64,000 nt of DNA, from the NCBI GenBank assembly GCA_030844895.1, contig CM061224.1, positions 78,782,127 through 78,846,126 of the forward strand, read 5' to 3'. How positions within the stretch are numbered: the stretch's first letter is position 1; each line of letters begins with the position of its first letter. Position numbers and translations under genes: made by a program. The notes under the pieces were generated by a model, which saw only the letters and a program-made list of their open reading frames with translations, ran no database searches and was not told the DNA's origin. The DNA is from Ambrosia x helenae (taxonomy: Eukaryota; Streptophyta; Magnoliopsida; Asterales; Asteraceae). Shown piece by piece: positions 12,331 through 24,093 of this stretch.

Positions 12331-13320
12331 TTGCTACTTTGTGCAGAGGGTCTATAGAGGCTTAAATAGCATTTGGTATATTGATAGTGGAGGCTCAATG
12401 CACATGACAGGATGCAGATACCTGATAAACAATTTTATCAATCAAAGAGAAGATCTGTATCCTCGGGAACAATGCCAAGGGATATGTGCTAGGGCATGCC
12501 AATGTCTCCTCTGACAAAATACAGTTTGACAAGGTCAATCAGGTCGAAAACGTTAAGTACAACTTGCTGAGTGTTTCACAAATGTGTGATAAAGGATATT
12601 CTTCCTTTTTCACCAAAACAACATGCAAGATCATATCACCAGAAGGCCAAATGTTGATAGAGAAGATAATTGAAGATCATACTTTGCTGATAGCCAAAAG
12701 ATGTGGCAATGTCTTTGAAGTGGACATTGAGAAAGACAAAGTATTGAACAATATTGCTTGCTTCTTCTCAAGAGCATCAACTTCTGAAACTAATCTCTGG
12801 CATAGGAGACTTGGCCATGTGAACTTTAAAACCATAAATAAAGTCACAAAAATGGGCTTGGTCAGAGGTCAACCCTTGAAAGTATACGAGTGTCAAGTAC
12901 ATTGTGTATCATGTCTAAAGGGAAAACAACATAGGTCCTCCTATAAGTCTATTGAAGAAAATAAAACTACTGCATGTCTTAAACTACTCCATATGGACTT
13001 ATTTGGGCCAGTCAAAATCATGAGCCTTGGTAAGAAGAAGAACTGCTTAGTCATCATTGATGACTATTCAAGATTCACATAGGTCTTTTTCTTATTTTCC
13101 AAGGATGAGGCAGCTGAAATCATCAAGTTCTTCATTTTACAAGTTGAGAAACAATATTCTCTCTTTGTCAAAGCCATTAGAAGTGACAATGGGACAGAGT
13201 TCAGGAACAAAACTCTGGATGAATTCTGTTTGTCTAAAGGGATTGTTAGACAATTTCAGTGTTCCTAGAACTCCTTAACAAAACGGTGTGGTAGAAAGGA
13301 AGAACGGAACACTAATTTGT
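12331..13320 (+). pseudogene. pol: B pol fragment: protease and integrase
   Basis: It encodes an aspartic protease (IWYIDSGGSMHMTG near 12370), the integrase zinc domain (LWHRRLGHVNFKTINK; HCVSCLKGKQHRSS) and the integrase core (LLHMDLFGPV; IIDDYSRFT then TAG; RSDNGTEFRNKTLDEF; PQQNGVVERKNGTLI). It stops being recognisable at about 13320, just after the catalytic glutamate. RT and RNase H are absent, so a large internal deletion joins integrase to the region upstream of ORF3. The frame breaks near 12486, 13080 and 13275. Confidence 0.88.
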
Positions 13321-13855
13321 AAGTGTTTTACATTTTCCTGCACATATTTTTCTTTCATTTACATTTTTACTAATCTCTCACAAAACTTTTGAAAAACAAA
13401 AAGAGAAAAACTACTGATGTACAAAAACATCATTATAGGGTTATTTTTAGAAAAATGATCAACTTCTGATAAAATAAACTTCAGAAGTTATGAATAAAGT
13501 GTTTATAAATGTTCTCATCAGCAGTTATGAACAAACTACTGAAGAGAAAATGGGAACTACTAATGAATATTGTTCTTCATCAGCAGTTTTGACAATAAGG
13601 GTAAATCAGACATTTCCCACTTTAGAAGTTTGACCTAGGGCGGTTATAAACTTATGATAAACACCTTTTCCAACACTTATCCTTTCAAAAAGAAAAATTC
13701 CCTCTTTCACTCTCATAAACACTCTCAAACCCTCCCCTACAAACAACCAAAAACACTGTTCGATCCAAACACACACAAAACACTGGGCAAACGCCGTGGC
13801 GGTGACAGTGAACAACAAGATCATTTCCCTCAAATCAACTATCCAAGGGAAAGTC
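13321..13855 (+). other. B spacer ahead of ORF3, with ACTGCTGATG-type motifs
   Basis: There is no convincing coding sequence in this stretch. It holds several copies of a short motif, CATCAGCAGTT or its relatives (CTACTGATG, AACTTCAGAAGTT), at about 13417, 13455-13490, 13515-13545 and 13578. This resembles the way the S-family scatters its own motif ahead of ORF3. Short C-rich runs occur at 13700-13760. Confidence 0.5.
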
Positions 13856-15786
13856 ATGGCAATCACACCGGCTAATTTGGGAATAAGATTGGGTCTGGAT
13901 GATGCTGATGCACCAGAGAACATTTCCTAATTCTGAAATTCATCTGACCATGACAGAGTGTGGTTACCAAGGTACTCTCTCACATGCAACAATTTATAAG
14001 AAATTTTTTGAACCAAAATACAAACCTTTGTTTCATTACATAATCATGTGTTTGAGTCCAAAAACTGGATCTTATGATTAGATGCCCTCTACTTTTCAAC
14101 CTATTTTCATTCCATTGTGAATGAAACAAAATTCAGGGCATCAGCACTTTTCTTTAATGAGTTGGTGTTGCATCACCAAAATTCTAAAAAGAATTTTTTG
14201 TTGTATCCAAGGTTCATAATGCAATACGTAATTAAAGAACTTGGAAATGAGGTGTGTAACACCCCAACCGATGGCGGAAACATCGAGGTGTCACGTAAGA
14301 ATGAGTATACAGTAGCACATGGTAACCAAATTTTAATTGAAATTAATTTAAAGTGCAAATATCCAAAAATGGAAATACATAATGAGTTTTTAAGTGGAAA
14401 TCTAATACATCACAAATACCAAACAAGCATAGACTTCAGTTTGCCTTCTCATGTAAATACTCTAGTCTTCATGCATCATTATTTCCTGTTGAGTTGTAAA
14501 AATGGGGGGGGGGTCAACTAGATGTTGGTGAGAATATATAAGCCATGTCAAGCAAATAGTTTAAGTATAAAAGTTTAGCAATTCATATGTCTATCGTAAA
14601 TTTAAGTCTACATGAATAAACATAATATGTTGAATCGACATAATCAAACCTCCGACTAGTTTAGGTCCATCCCGTCATCCACGGTTCACCTTAATAATAT
14701 GTTGGAACGATAACAATCACCCACGCTACATATGTAGGAGGTACACGTATCCGGGTGGGATTGTCAATCCAATAGATCTATTATTGAGTATCGCCGGCTT
14801 GGCCATAGCTAATGATTATGTAATGTTGAAACTCGTTGAAACTCGTTGAAACTGTTGTTGTTGTCTAATTCATGAGGCATTAAAGTTTACAACTAGACAT
14901 GCATGTAGAATTGCTTATGTATAATGTTGCAAGTATGAAGAATTGCATAAACATGGTTACGTAAACTCACCTTAGCAAAGTATTAAGTCTTGAGAAAAAA
15001 ATATGTGTAGCCACAAAGTTGCCAATTACAAGAGCTTATAATCAAAGCTTCAATTGTAGAAGTAATAGACTATAGAAGAAAGGTATGAGGGAAAGTTTAA
15101 TCGGATTGAAACAATCGATTTAGAGGTGCAAAGTATAATGGGTCATAGGTGGGTTTTTATACTAGTTTTGGATTCAATTAGCCATTAAAATTGGTCAACA
15201 CCATAAAGTAAGGTTTTATGATGAATTGACTACTTGACTAAGACTTTGACTAGGACTTTGACTATTTGACTCAAGGCTTTATTTAAAAAAAAAAAAAAAA
15301 TCTTGTATGTGACAAAAAAAAAGAATTTAGAATCATATTATCATTATTATTTATATACATTTATGTATGTATATAAGTTGTGAGTTAGGATAAAGACTTA
15401 GGCACATTTGTATAATATTAATGATAAAGGTGTAATAAATATATATATATATATATAAGGGCTTTTTATGTATTAAAATTTTGGGGAAAATTTTGCGATG
15501 TTACAAGGTGCTTGTGGGAAAAACATCTATTTTAAACCCATTAACCTCCCAAGCATTCTCAAGGCATAACAAACCGGCAGCCTTGCCAGAAGATGAGCAA
15601 GGGGAACAAGAAACAATCCCCATGGAACAAACATCTTCCAAACTTTAAACTAAAAAGGCCAAGAAACCCAAACAAAAAAAAATCCAAACCCACCAACCCT
15701 AAAAGAAAGGCAGTTCAGGAAATTGAGATTCCTGAAACTGCTGATGTGCAATCTGCACTTGTTATAGATGTGACTGAAACATCCTC
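13856..15786 (+). pseudogene. B third ORF (ORF3 N-terminal part), split by a solo LTR
   Basis: The start is the ATG at 13856 (MAITPANLGI). The conserved block (GYQGTLSHATIYKKFFEPKY, then NFLLYPRFIMQYV) aligns by eye with S2 ORF3 in the same order: KxLxPxFKxLxH, a GxYDxM block, AxVxNxxFNxS and FLLYPRFxQxV. Stops occur at about 13928 and 14078. The frame is broken by the solo LTR at 14255-15505 and resumes at 15511. The sequence then turns basic (KRPRNPNKKKSKPTNPKRK) and is cut by the S2 LTR at 15787. The function is unknown; the family resemblance is my reading. Confidence 0.72.
14250..15510 (-). repeat. L2: gypsy-type solo LTR (14255-15505) with 5-bp TSD
   Basis: The LTR runs TGTAACACCCC...GATGTTACA on plus, so the LTR itself is on minus (TGTAACATCGCAAAA start). 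Direct repeats AGGTG at 14250-14254 and 15506-15510 flank it, a perfect target-site duplication. Removing it restores the surrounding ORF3 frame. The LTR is 1251 bp, shorter than L1, and lacks the L1 tRNA-like module. It carries an A16 run at about 15284 and a (TA)n run at about 15438-15458. It is the product of LTR-LTR recombination that removed the internal domain. Confidence 0.93.
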
Positions 15787-16318
15787 TGTAGATGCAATTA
15801 TGCGACTAGTGCTTCGGATTGTACAATAAACTTGTTTTGATAAATGTCGAAGGTGCGAAGGAGAAATGAAAGGTGCGAAGGAATAGTTTGTGTTTGGTCG
15901 AAGGAGAATCAAAGGGTGCGAAGGAGTGGTTTTTGGCGAACATAGAATAGTTTTATGTATGGCTTGGTTCGACCGGATGGTTTGGTCGAACCTGCACATT
16001 CGCACGAACTATTTGGGCGAATGTGCAGTCTATATATAGTCAAGCTGATTTTTTGAATGTAACTTTGAGTCATATTATTCCCTCCACTTTCTGATTCTCT
16101 CTCTAGAAGTTTATTTAGCTCTTTTCACGTTATTACCCTGTTTGTTTCAATCTGTAAACGTGTAATTGAGTTTCTAATTAATGGAAAAGCTTTGAAATGA
16201 TGATTTACGTGTTTTGATCTGTTTGACTATTATTTTGTGATTGTTTTAGGGATTCCGCACCTAAAGCAAACTTGTTTGATCATTCTTTGTTGTTTATACG
16301 ATCCATACATCACATACA
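15787..16318 (+). repeat. S2 5' LTR (532 bp)
   Basis: It starts TGTAGATGCAATTATGCGAC and ends CATACA. GGTGCGAAGG and GGTCGAAGG motifs fill U3. GGGCGAATGTGCAGT directly precedes the TATA box CTATATATAG (16030-16039). The left flank is TCCTC. The PBS follows after 3 nt. Confidence 0.93.
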
Positions 16319-16321
16319 AAG

Positions 16322-16333
16322 TGGTATCAGAGA
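16322..16333 (+). other. S2 primer-binding site
   Basis: TGGTATCAGAGA differs from the initiator-Met tRNA match in S1 and S4 (TGGTATCAGAGC) at the last base. It lies 3 nt after the LTR end. Confidence 0.9.
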
Positions 16334-16959
16334 CATTCTGGATCAAACAACCACAAATTGATAGTTTCTCAGTTGATTTGGACCCAATTTTGGTCAAAAA
16401 GTTTCTGTTTTCATTGAACAAACTGATTTGATGAGTTTTTGATTGATTACAACTTGTTTTCATGGTTAAAATTGATAATTCTCTTTGATAAACTTGTTCC
16501 AAATCAATTCCGATTCAAAACCAGATTTAGATCATCAAAATCCATCAACATTTGATAAACATGATCAAAATTAATTGATTTTCAAAGAATAACCGTTTTT
16601 GAATTACCAGGGGTCGAACCTAGAGAGTTTGGTCGAATGTGTGATTTCATTTGGTCGAAAGAGTGATATTGTGGTCGAAGGTGGTGTTTTAGCGGTCGAA
16701 CGTAGACTTTCATTGCTTATTTGTGTTCATTCACCCGTCTGTGTTAGATTCGACTGATCGAACGGTCGAAGGAGAGGAAAAACGGTCGAACGAGAGACGC
16801 AAACGGTCGAAAGAGTTTTTGTGATATCAGTCCACATTCATACCATTCAAAACGGTCGAAGGAGAAGGATTTTTCTCATTCGCCTGTCCGATAGTGCGAA
16901 AGAGTATTCTGTTTTTAAAATTTTTCTAATCTTTTCATGTTTGAACATTACAGGTTAAG
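16334..16959 (+). promoter_or_regulatory. S2 5' leader with GGTCGAA(G/C) motifs
   Basis: This is a non-coding leader from PBS to gag ATG. Motif copies cluster at about 16610-16910 (GGTCGAACC, GGTCGAATG, GGTCGAAGG). The start of gag is preceded by TTACAGGTTAAG, which resembles a 3' splice site (TTACAG). Confidence 0.65.
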
Positions 16960-19900
16960 ATGTGGAACTTCCCAACAACGCCAAGACCTACTCAAGCAAC
17001 ACAACAGCAGACAACACGAGATCCATGGTCAGTTGCAGCTCAGAAGACTAGTCCACCATCCCGGCCAATCAATTACATGGCTATGACTAGTTCTGCTCCG
17101 CAGCAAGTTGTACAACCGTTACAGCAACCAATTGAAAACTATTGGGGAGTAGCAGCAGCTGCCGTTCATTCACAGACGACCAATGCCATATCTACACTCA
17201 TTCATGATCTATCATCAGGAAGCGGCAATCGTCCACCAAAGCTCATGGATATGAAGGAGTACAACACATGGAAGACAAAGTTCAAGATACATGTGGAGGG
17301 ACAAGGTTTAGAGGGAGCCGAGGCATGGCAGATGATAGTAAAAGGTTATGTTGCTCCTATTCTGGAGAACACTGGAGAACCGATATCGTTGGAGAATTTG
17401 GCTGATGATGAGAAAAAGAAGTTTGCGATCGAGAAGAAGGCGTTTTCTCAGTTATCTCAGGCGATCAACACTGATTTGCTGCATCAGTTTGGATCGTGTA
17501 CAACATCTAAACAACTGTGGGATTTGCTGAGAAACAGACATGATGGTAATGAGAAGACAAGGAAGCTGAGAATGGAAGAGCTTCGAAAAGAATTCGAGAA
17601 CTTTAGTTACATGGGCAATGAGACTCTAAAGAATTGGTGCCACGGTATTGCCATTTGCTCACAGAACTTTCGAGTTATGAGATCAGCATACCGATGTCAG
17701 AACTGGTGGATAAATTTGCTGATGCTTTACCACCTTACTGGAACCAACACATTGAAGTGTTGAAGGAAAAAGATGCATACCAGTATTGGACTATCAACGA
17801 GTTTATACAAAAACTGGAGAACAAAGAAATGGAGGAGAAGAGAAAAGCCAAGAGAGCACAGATTCCACAGAATCCAGATCTGTATGTGAGTGGTACATCT
17901 ACTTCTCTTTCTACTTCAAGCTCTACTTCAAATGTTGCACCTCACATTGCATGTGTATCCAATGTTGTTGAACCCACAAAAGCACCAATAAACTATCTTG
18001 CCCAAACTTCATCATACACACCACAATCTTATCAAACACCAAACTTTATTCCACCTTTTTCACCTTTACAACAAGCTGCCTGTTACACAGCAAGTCAACC
18101 TCAACAACAACAATATACTCCTCACATGAACCAAATGCAGATCACTCAAACACAATCAAATCAAAGCCCAATTGTGTTAGAGACTTCTAATCTTAACAAT
18201 GTGACTGTTGAGATTGCTCAACAACATGTTGCATTAGTATCTGCTATGGTTGCATCATACAACGGTTTAGTTGCTAGTCAGATTGGAAACAACAATCTCA
18301 CCAATGAGGACTACGCACAAATCGAAAAAGAGGAGATGGAGCTTATGGACATACAGTGGGCATTTGCGAGCATAATTTAGGAGAGCCACTGTTTTTATCC
18401 AGAAAACTGGAAGAACTGACCTTTCAACTTCTTCTAACACCACTTACGGCTTCAACAAAGCCAAGGTTACCTGCTTCAATTGTGGTGAGAAGGGTCATTT
18501 TAAGAGAGAGTGTACACAGCCGGCTCAGCAAGGTAATCGAAACCCGTTCAATTCAACCTACCAAAACAGACAAAACCAAAACCAGAATCAGGTATTATAC
18601 AACAGTCCCAACATCTCTAGCTTTCAACCCGAAAACAACTACCAGAACCGTCAAAACACACAACAAAACACCAATACTAGACAACCCACATCTCAAAACC
18701 AACCACAACAGAATCCAAACCGAACCATTGTTCCCATCTCTACACCTAACACCCAAAACCAAACTGAAAATCAAAACCAAGCACTAGTGATTCAAAAGGA
18801 TGAAGGTTTTGATTGGACAGGTATGCAATTGGGAGTGGAGGAGATTATTGCTGGAAATGTGGCTTGTGTGGCACAGAAGATGAGTTTGGATGAGCATGAG
18901 GAGATTGAAGAGGAGGTTGTGATAGAGAAAGTGTCGGAGTTGAAAATAGAGGAGTTGAATGAGGATGTGAATGCTGAGAGTGAAGACAAGAAGTCTGGAA
19001 TGATTCTTGATCCAGTCACAGATGTTGCAGAGCACTATGATTCAGCTTATTCGGATATGGAGAGTGATTCTGACTCAGAAGCTAGTGTGAATTCACTAGA
19101 AGATGACATTGATCAGTTGCTAGCTAAAGCAGATTTCCTAATGACCCGCAAGTCGTGCATGGTGGATGATGCCTGCACCAAGATCGACTACTCCAAATTC
19201 TTTGCAGGGAAGGAAGCTCACTTCGCGCTGATGGCAATGATAGAACCACCTAAACCGGTAAGTTCTGAATCTCAATCTAAAGTGTGTGTTAAATGTGCTG
19301 ATTTTGATAAATTGATAGAAGAAAATAAGCTTCTCAAGGTACAACTTGAGAGTGCCAAAATAAACTGTCAGATTTATCAAAAAGAATCAAAAGATTTCAA
19401 CAAAGTTCTTGATGGTTACAAAAAGGATATTTCTGAACTCAAAAAGACTTTGTCTATAAAACAACTTCCCATTAATAACTATATTAATGAAATGGAAAAC
19501 ACCAAGTTAGAAATGGCAACCATCAAGTGCTTCGCTGAAAAAGTGAATAAAAAATTAGAGAGTTATAAGCACATTGCATATGTAGTTGACCACATCATCG
19601 AAGAACCTTCACAGTCGAGTAGTGCAAACTACAAAGCTGTCCCATCACCGGTGTTGTTCGAAAATCATAATTTACATGCAATACCACCGGAGACTTTAGT
19701 CAAATCTGACTCCACATCAGATAACGAGTCCAACACTTCCAGTGTCGGAGATCCGTATTCTGATGTGAGACCTATATTGGGAAACAATGAGGGTGTGGTT
19801 GCGGCAGATGATTCTGATGAAGAAGATGAACAGTCTGAGATGGTTGAAAATGAAAGTGATATCCCTGATGAAAATCATATAATCACTATTGAACCAGTCT

Positions 19901-20372
19901 CACCATCCCAGATCGTTCATCCCATGGCAAATGCTCATAGAAAGAATGTTGTTAAGAATACTGAACAGTCTGTTGGTAAAAATGTTGAAAAGAAAGAGGT
20001 CAAGAGAGTTGAGAAAAATGTGGTTAAATCGGTTGAAAAGAAAACATAAATTAAAAATGAGAAACCAAATGAAATGAGCAACGAATCATGTGACAAACCT
20101 GTAAAAGTTTTCTATCGGATGCAAGGCTCCGATAAGATTTTGTCTGATGATGAATATCCGATTAAATTTGTGAATTATTTCAAAATTGAAAAGATCTGGC
20201 AGGAAAGTACAATTTGGTTCCCAAAGCATGAACGAACCAATGACATTCCTCCAGAAATTTTAGAGAAAATTTATTTGGATAATTCTAAAGACGCAAAGGT
20301 CAATGTCACACAATTCGTTCTGCCAGTTGATAAATCAAATAGTTTCATTGAACTGACTTACACGAAGGAACC
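16960..20372 (+). pseudogene. gag: S2 gag, part 1 (up to the T insertion)
   Basis: The start ATG at 16960 gives MWNFPTTPRP. The copia gag domain follows (LSQAINTDLLHQF; TSKQLWDLL), then a Q/N/S-rich stretch and zinc knuckle 1 CFNCGEKGHFKREC (18472-18513). After it come an acidic stretch (SDMESDSDSEASVNS) and a coiled coil (LIEENKLLKVQLESAK). Compared with S4, one base is missing near 17631, one base is gained at about 18376 creating a TAG, and there is a TAA at 20047-20049. The reading therefore shifts frames several times. T inserted at TKEP, with coding resuming at 25661. Confidence 0.9.
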
Positions 20373-20957
20373 TGATATCCCCAAATGATCTTGTTTAAGC
20401 CTTGAATTGATATAAAAATAGAGACGGGTGAATTTGAGCCAAGAACAAACAACTAATATAAGAAAGATAGATAGATATTGGATTAAACAAAGAGAACTTT
20501 CATTGAATGTAATAATAAGATAACAAGATAATCACCCACCCCGGGTGAGCTCCCCCGGGGTGGTGGCTCCAAAATACACACCCTTCTATGGTGTCTAGTG
20601 TCCTATTTATAGATCCTGAGCCTTGTCCTCCAAGGAAGCCGCCACTTGCTTGGAAAACCACTAAAATCGTGTGAGTACTTGGCTGAGTACTTGGCTGAGT
20701 AATTGACTAAGTGCTCAGTGTGAGTACTTAGCTGAGTACTTGCCTAAGTACTTAGTGTGAGTACTTGGCTGAGTACTTGGCTGAGTACTTGACTAAGTGC
20801 TCAGTGTGAGTACTTGGCTGAGTACTTGGTTGAGTACTTGACTAAGTGCTCAGTGTGAGTACTTGGCGGAGTACTTGACTAGGTGCTCAGCCCACTGTGT
20901 GAGCACTTGGAAAACTTGCTTGTAATTGATAATATCATTCTCTAATTTGACCCAACA
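20373..20957 (-). repeat. T LTR1 (585 bp, minus-strand 3' LTR)
   Basis: The ends on plus are TGATATCC...CCCAACA. The minus-strand TATA box is CTATAAATAGGAC (plus 20600-20612). It contains many 12-bp units of GAGTACTTGGCT type at about 20680-20870. A perfect 10-bp hairpin (CCACCCCGGG / CCCGGGGTGG, 8-nt loop) lies at 20536-20563. It carries the left-type alleles (AAGAACAAACAAC; GAGTAATTGACT). Confidence 0.93.
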
Positions 20958-21897
20958 ATATTCCCCCGAGAATGATGCTATCAATTCTTCATATGATCCT
21001 CAAAAGTATATCTGATACTGTCTTCGAATCTTCACAAATCGGCTAAACACCCAAAATCTTTCATTGTTGTTTTCCCCCCGCAAATATAGACCCTCCTAAT
21101 TAATTCGAGACTAAAACTCAATCAGCAACTTCCACTCCGTGTAAGCTTTACGCTCGATTGATCATCTCTACTATAATTGGCATGAGGTAAAGGTTCAAAC
21201 TTCTGAATGATTGAAGTAGTGTAAACAGCTTCATAGTCTAAGTGCTCAACCCACTATGTGAGCACTTGGCTGAGTACTTGCCTAAGTGCTCAGCCCACTG
21301 TGTGAGCACTTGGCTGAGTACTTGCCTAAGTGCTCAGCCCATTGTGTGAGCACTTGGCTGAGTACTTGACTAAGTGCTCAGGGATGACACACACAAGTAT
21401 GCAGCATCCGTACAGCTCTGCTAGAATAAGACAATCATGCACAACTCCCAAAAAGAATAATCATTATCCAATCATTGTAAACCCTAGGAGTCACAAATGC
21501 TCATCAGCCGCCATCTTATTTCTTCATATAAGTGCTCAAAATTCATCCACGAACAAGTACTCAACATTCAAGATATGAAACAAGTACTCAAGATATGAAA
21601 CAAGTACTCAACATTCAAGCATAAGTGCGCAGAATTGAAGCATAAGTGCTCAAAATTAAAGCATAAGTGCTCAAAGTTCATCCACGAACATGTACTCAAC
21701 ATTCAAGATATGAAACAAGTACTCAAGATATGAAACAAGTACTCAAGATATGAAATAAGTACTCAACATTCAAGCATAAGTGCGCAGAATTTATCTAAAC
21801 ACCATATTCAGCAGCTGTTTTACGTCTCCGGCGGGTTTCGGTTGAAGATCCAATCAAAACAAGCCTCAAATGAGCCAACAGTGGCTCTGATACCAAT
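20958..21897 (-). other. T internal domain, copy 1 (940 bp)
   Basis: The domain is non-coding. It holds AAGTGCTCAGCCCA/GTGTGAGCACTTGG tracts at 21230-21380 and CAAGTACTCA(ACATTC/AGATATGAAA) repeats at 21550-21780. The PBS lies at 21883-21895 (minus TTGGTATCAGAGC) and the purine tract next to LTR1. Confidence 0.88.
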
Positions 21898-22482
21898 TGA
21901 TATCCCCAAATGATCTTGTTTAAGCCTTGAATTGATATAAAAATAGAGACGGGTGAATTTGAGCCAAGAAGAGACAACTAATATAAGAAAGATAGATAGA
22001 TATTGGATTAAACAAAGAGAACTTTCATTGAATGTAATAATAAGATAACAAGATAATCACCTACCCTGGGTGAGCTCCCCCGGGGTGGTGGCTCCAAAAT
22101 ACACACCCTTCTATGGTGTCTAGTGTCCTATTTATAGATCCTGAGCCTTGTCCTCCAAGGAAGCCGCCACTTGCTTGGAAAACCACTAAAATCGTGTGAG
22201 TACTTGGCTGAGTACTTGGCTGAGTAATTGACTAAGTGCTCAGTGTGAGTACTTAGCTGAGTACTTGCCTAAGTACTTAGTGTGAGTACTTGGCTGAGTA
22301 CTTGGCTGAGTACTTGACTAAGTGCTCAGTGTGAGTACTTGGCTGAGTACTTGGTTGAGTACTTGACTAAGTGCTCAGTGTGAGTACTTGGCGGAGTACT
22401 TGACTAGGTGCTCAGCCCACTGTGTGAGCACTTGGAAAACTTGCTTGTAATTGATAATATCATTCTCTAATTTGACCCAACA
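21898..22482 (-). repeat. T LTR2 (585 bp, recombinant)
   Basis: The left part has the LTR4-type alleles (AAGAAGAGACAAC, CCTACCCTGGG). The repeat tract from AATCGTGTGAG onward is identical to LTR1. It is therefore a chimera with an exchange between about 22070 and 22190. Confidence 0.92.
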
Positions 22483-23422
22483 ATATTCCCCCGAGAATGA
22501 TGCTATCAATTCTTCATATGATCCTCAAAAGTATATCTGATACTGTCTACGAATCTTCACAAATCGGCTAAACACCCAAAATCTTTCATTGTTGTTTTCC
22601 CCCCGCAAATATAGACCCTCCTAATTAATTCGAGACTAAAACTCAATCAGCAACTTCCACTCCGTGTAAGCTTTACGCTCGATTGATCATCTCTACTATA
22701 ATTGGCATGAGATAAAGGTTCAAACTTCTGAATGATTGAAGTAGTGTAAACAGCTTCATAGTCTAAGTGCTCAACCCACTATGTGAGCACTTGGCTGAGT
22801 ACTTGCCTAAGTGCTCAGCCCACTGTGTGAGCACTTGGCTGAGTACTTGCCTAAGTGCTCAGCCCATTGTGTGAGCACTTGGCTGAGTACTTGACTAAGT
22901 GCTCAGGGATGACACACACAAGTATGCAACATCCGTACAGCTCTGCTAGAATAAGACAATCATGCACAACTCCCAAAAAGAATAATCATTATCCAATCAT
23001 TGTAAACCCTAGGAGTCACAAATGCTCATCAGCCGCCATCTTATTTCTTCATATAAGTGCTCAAAATTCATCCACGAACAAGTACTCAACATTCAAGATA
23101 TGAAACAAGTACTCAAGATATGAAACAAGTACTCAACATTCAAGCATAAGTGCGCAGAATTGAAGCATAAGTGCTCAAAATTAAAGCATAAGTGCTCAAA
23201 GTTCATCCACGAACATGTACTCAACATTCAAGATATGAAACAAGTACTCAAGATATGAAACAAGTACTCAAGATATGAAATAAGTACTCAACATTCAAGC
23301 ATAAGTGCGCAGAATTTATCTAAACACCATATTCAGCAGCTGTTTTACGTCTCCGGCGGGTTTCGGTTGAAGATCCAATCAAAACAAGCCTCAAACGAGC
23401 CAACCGTGGCTCTGATACCAAT
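22483..23422 (-). other. T internal domain, copy 2 (940 bp)
   Basis: Nearly identical to copy 1, with for example GCAACATCC where copies 1 and 3 have GCAGCATCC. Non-coding. Confidence 0.88.
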
Positions 23423-24093
23423 TGATATCCCCAAATGATCTTGTTTAAGCCTTGAATTGATATAAAAATAGAGACGGGTGAATTTGAGCCAAGAAGAGAC
23501 AACTAATATAAGAAAGATAGATAGATATTGGATTAAACAAAGAGAACTTTCATTGAATGTAATAATAAGATAACAAGATAATCACCTACCCTGGGTGAGC
23601 TCCCCCGGGGTGGTGGCTCCAAAATACACACCCTTCTATGGTGTCTAGTGTCCTATTTATAGATCCTGAGCCTTGTCCTCCAAGGAAGCCGCCACTTGCT
23701 TGGAAAACCACTAAAATCATGTGAGTACTTGGCTGAGTACTTGGCTGAGTATTTGACTAAGTGCTCAATGTGAGTACTTAGCTGAGTACTTGCCTAAGTA
23801 CTCAGTGTGAGTACTTGGCTAAGTACTTGGCTGAGTACTTGACTAAGTGCTCAGTGTGAGTACTTGGCTGAGTACTTGCCTAAGTACTTAGTGTGAGTAC
23901 TTGGCTGAGTACTTGGCTGAGTACTTGACTAAGTGCTCAGTGTGAGTACTTGGCTGAGTACTTGGTTGAGTACTTGACTAAGTGCTCAGTGTGAGTACTT
24001 GGCGGAGTACTTGACTAGGTGCTCAGCCCACTGTGTGAGCACTTGGAAAACTTGCTTGTAATTGATAATATCATTCTCTAATTTGACCCAACA
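23423..24093 (-). repeat. T LTR3 (671 bp, recombinant and expanded)
   Basis: The left part and first repeat tract match LTR4 (AATCATGTGAG, GAGTATTTGACT, GCTCAATGTGAG). The right part matches LTR1 (TTGGTTGAG, TTGGCGGAG, GACTAGGTGCTCAG). The extra 86 bp lie in the GAGTACTTGGCT tract, where the exchange occurred. Confidence 0.92.

Larger units (their letters stand above)
10931..15786 (+). mobile_element. B: fragment of a distinct Ty1/copia element
   Basis: This is a second copia lineage on the plus strand: gag with one zinc knuckle, protease, most of integrase, a spacer and a third ORF related to S2 ORF3. The 5' end is cut by S1 and the 3' end by S2, so neither LTR is visible. RT and RNase H are missing. 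A solo gypsy LTR splits the third ORF. It is the oldest layer visible here, since other elements are inserted into it. Confidence 0.85.

Noticed and set aside
13654..13875. Short plus-strand frame ahead of B ORF3
   Set aside because: Low complexity (H, K, P, T) and no conservation in S2 or S3; ORF3 starts at 13856 in another frame.
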